64,000 nt of DNA from Pseudomonadota bacterium (lineage in GTDB: Bacteria; Desulfobacterota; Syntrophorhabdia; Syntrophorhabdales; Syntrophorhabdaceae). The DNA lies in assembly GCA_026388315.1 (NCBI GenBank), contig JAPLKA010000049.1, positions 1 through 64,000 of the forward strand, given 5' to 3'. The translations under genes were made by a program, and so were the position numbers. The notes beneath the pieces were generated by a model that was not told where the DNA came from, did no database searches, and was given only the letters and a program-made list of their open reading frames with translations. Positions 62,874 to 64,000 of this stretch are shown piece by piece; the first letter of the stretch is position 1; every line of letters starts with the position of its first letter.

Positions 62874-62885
62874 GGCGGTAGCTTG
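62874..62885 (+). promoter_or_regulatory. ops-like element 1
   Basis: GGCGGTAGCTTG matches the ops core GGCGGTAG-N2-T, where RfaH or other NusG paralogues are loaded on paused RNA polymerase. It lies 286 bp before the EPS-type MarR gene. Confidence 0.6.
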
Positions 62886-63038
62886 TTTATAATAAGGTAA
62901 AAGGCGAAGCGGAGATGCTGGATACTTGATGCTGGATGGCCCTGAACCGTGAACTGTGAACAGCTTTTTATTCCATGAGCCATGAGCTATCTTTGAGGTC
63001 AATAAGGAAAATGGAAATTACTACAATACAAGTTTTTA

Positions 63039-63089
63039 TTGACTTCCCTGTATTTAACAATATAAAATCAATATGTTCAATGTTTGAAC
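63039..63089 (+). promoter_or_regulatory. Promoter with operator palindrome of the EPS MarR operon
   Basis: -35 TTGACT (63039-63044), 16-bp spacer, -10 TATAAA (63061-63066); at the expected +1 lies the palindrome GTTCAA-TGT-TTGAAC (63075-63089). The MarR-type gene 70 bp downstream may repress itself through it. Confidence 0.6.
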
Positions 63090-63134
63090 GAGCCGCAAAA
63101 TCCTGTTTTACAACATTCTGCAAACATTGTAGAC

Positions 63135-63146
63135 GGCGGTAGCCTA
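63135..63146 (+). promoter_or_regulatory. ops-like element 2
   Basis: GGCGGTAGCCTA matches GGCGGTAG-N2-T, in the 5' leader of the MarR-type gene, ending 13 bp before its start and ~62 bp after the predicted +1: the usual position for ops. Confidence 0.7.
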
Positions 63147-63159
63147 TCATGGTGAAGTT

Positions 63160-63480
63160 GTGAAAGAATCACAGTTCAAGGCATTACTCGAAATATCAAC
63201 AGAAAATGAAATGACCCAGCGTGTGCTTTCAAGCAGGCTCGGCTTGAGCCTCGGCAGCGTAAATTATATTATTAAGGCATTAATCCAGAAGGGATATGTC
63301 AAGGCAAAAAGGTTCAAAAATTCCAGCAACAAGATTGGTTACATGTACATCCTCACCCCTGAAGGCATGAAAGAGAAGATAAACCAGACAGAGACATTCA
63401 TGCAACGAAAGAGGGAAGAATATGAAAGGCTTAAGGCAGAAATGGATACGCTCAATGGTTTTGTTGATCCCCATGATTAG
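63160..63480 (+). CDS. MarR-family EPS-associated transcriptional regulator
   Basis: 106 residues: winged-helix fold (FKALLEISTENEMTQRVLSS, GSVNYIIKALIQKGYVKAKR) and a coiled-coil tail. It resembles the short MarR-type regulators at the start of exopolysaccharide operons. The start is GTG. An ops element and operator palindrome lie in its leader, fitting control of a long polysaccharide operon that would continue to the right of the window. Confidence 0.85.
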   Translation: MKESQFKALLEISTENEMTQRVLSSRLGLSLGSVNYIIKALIQKGYVKAKRFKNSSNKIGYMYILTPEGMKEKINQTETFMQRKREEYERLKAEMDTLNGFVDPHD

Positions 63481-63901
63481 CGAGCGTCTTTACAATTTGG
63501 TGGAGGTTGAACGACAGGGGTTCCGTGACCGTATAACAGAGATTCTAAATAAGCGCCACGAGATTCTCTTCGCCTATTTATATGGTTCTTTTATTGAAGA
63601 ACCCGACCTGCCATTTCACGACATAGATATTGGTGTCTACGTATCGGGTCTGCCAGAGGCGAAATCGGTGCCTTATATGCTTGACCTGGCTCAGATGATA
63701 AGTGAAACACTGGGTATGCCCGTCGATGCACGTGTCCTCAATTTTACCCCTGTAAGCTATTTGTACCACGTGATCCAAGGCGACCTTCTTGTTGATAGGG
63801 ACGACGACTTCCGCTCCACTTTTGTAGAACGAGTCATCGCAAAGTACCTCGATATTAAACCAAGGATCTACTCTGCCATGAAAGAGGTGTTTGCTACATG
63901 A
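63473..63901 (+). CDS. MNT-type nucleotidyltransferase, antitoxin of a HEPN/MNT pair
   Basis: 142 residues. The nucleotidyltransferase motif YGSFIEEPDLPFHDIDIGVY has G-S then D-x-D; a third acidic residue is in VDARVL. I set the start at 63473 (overlap of 8 bp with the MarR gene). In MntA/HepT pairs the MNT protein AMPylates the HEPN toxin. The following HEPN gene overlaps its stop by 4 bp. Confidence 0.85.
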   Translation: MISERLYNLVEVERQGFRDRITEILNKRHEILFAYLYGSFIEEPDLPFHDIDIGVYVSGLPEAKSVPYMLDLAQMISETLGMPVDARVLNFTPVSYLYHVIQGDLLVDRDDDFRSTFVERVIAKYLDIKPRIYSAMKEVFAT

Positions 63902-64000
63902 TTCTTAACCGTGAACTTATTATGAGTAAATGCCGGGAGATTGAGGAATGCATAGAACGGTTGGAGCGCGTCACAGAAAAGTCAAAAGACGATTTTCTAA
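63898..64000 (+). CDS. HEPN-domain (DUF86/HepT) toxin, 5' part
   Basis: Truncated by the window edge; the visible 34 codons start MILNRELIMSKCREIEECIE. The sequence pattern of DUF86 proteins (short N-terminal helix with repeated acidic residues) fits, and the MNT gene overlap supports HepT. The catalytic RX4-6H motif lies outside the window. Confidence 0.7.
   Translation, partial: MILNRELIMSKCREIEECIERLERVTEKSKDDFL

Overview
The window reads as chromosomal DNA of a Gram-negative (diderm) strict anaerobe, most likely a Desulfobacterota/'deltaproteobacterium' of the syntrophic type (Syntrophorhabdus-like is my best guess from gene content, not from any search). Grounds: a tungsten aldehyde:ferredoxin oxidoreductase, indolepyruvate:ferredoxin oxidoreductase, several multihaem cytochromes c, an Mla outer-membrane lipid-transport operon, sigma-54 regulators, and many lipoproteins with clear lipoboxes. 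No rRNA or tRNA gene was seen.

Layout. 1-2573: type I-E CRISPR array (43 repeats in view, running off the left edge), leader at 2574-2636. 2637-13310: complete type I-E cas operon on the minus strand (cas3-cse1-cse2-cas7-cas5-cas6e-cas1-cas2), interrupted between cas6e and cas1 by a two-gene toxin/defence-like module (DUF1016 PDDEXK nuclease plus Fic AMPylase-type protein). A DEDDh exonuclease gene and a 42-codon small gene, translationally coupled, lie directly upstream of cas3 behind a good sigma-70-like promoter that overlaps a palindrome. 14.1-17.2 kb: an accessory patch with ParB-like and Bro-N genes, direct repeats and non-coding DNA. A decayed relative of this patch is at 41.5-42.0 kb; both ParB copies carry a 25-bp palindrome whose arms differ but remain perfectly paired.

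17.2-32.5 kb: housekeeping and catabolic genes (DnaJ-like, AOR, release-factor-like protein, hydrolase, NifU-like scaffold, M20 peptidase, iorAB, M16 peptidase, ftsY, small lipoproteins, TsaC). 32.5-38.3 kb: five-gene electron-transfer cluster with 29 CXXCH haem motifs, two b-type cytochrome domains and a rhodanese lipoprotein; its last gene has the nine-haem-c plus b-cytochrome architecture of CbcL quinol oxidoreductases. 38.6-41.3 kb: acetolactate synthase and a decarboxylase with an N-terminal ribbon-helix-helix-like extension. 42-46.1 kb: aminotransferase, NagA-like deacetylase, Nudix, queuosine-precursor transporter and QueC.

46.1-55.7 kb: two two-component systems flank an Mla operon; the right-hand one (ZraP-like, glycine-zipper lipoprotein, Spy-like, histidine kinase, NtrC-type regulator) sits behind an exact -24/-12 sigma-54 promoter and looks like an autoregulated envelope/metal stress system. 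55.9-59.3 kb: thiD, thiC, xseA. 59.3-64 kb: start of a polysaccharide region, with an unusual membrane-Rossmann/aminotransferase fusion, a nucleotide-sugar dehydrogenase remnant, a FecR-domain protein, and an EPS-type MarR regulator preceded by promoter, operator palindrome and two ops (RfaH/NusG-paralogue recruitment) elements, then an MNT/HEPN toxin-antitoxin pair cut by the right edge.
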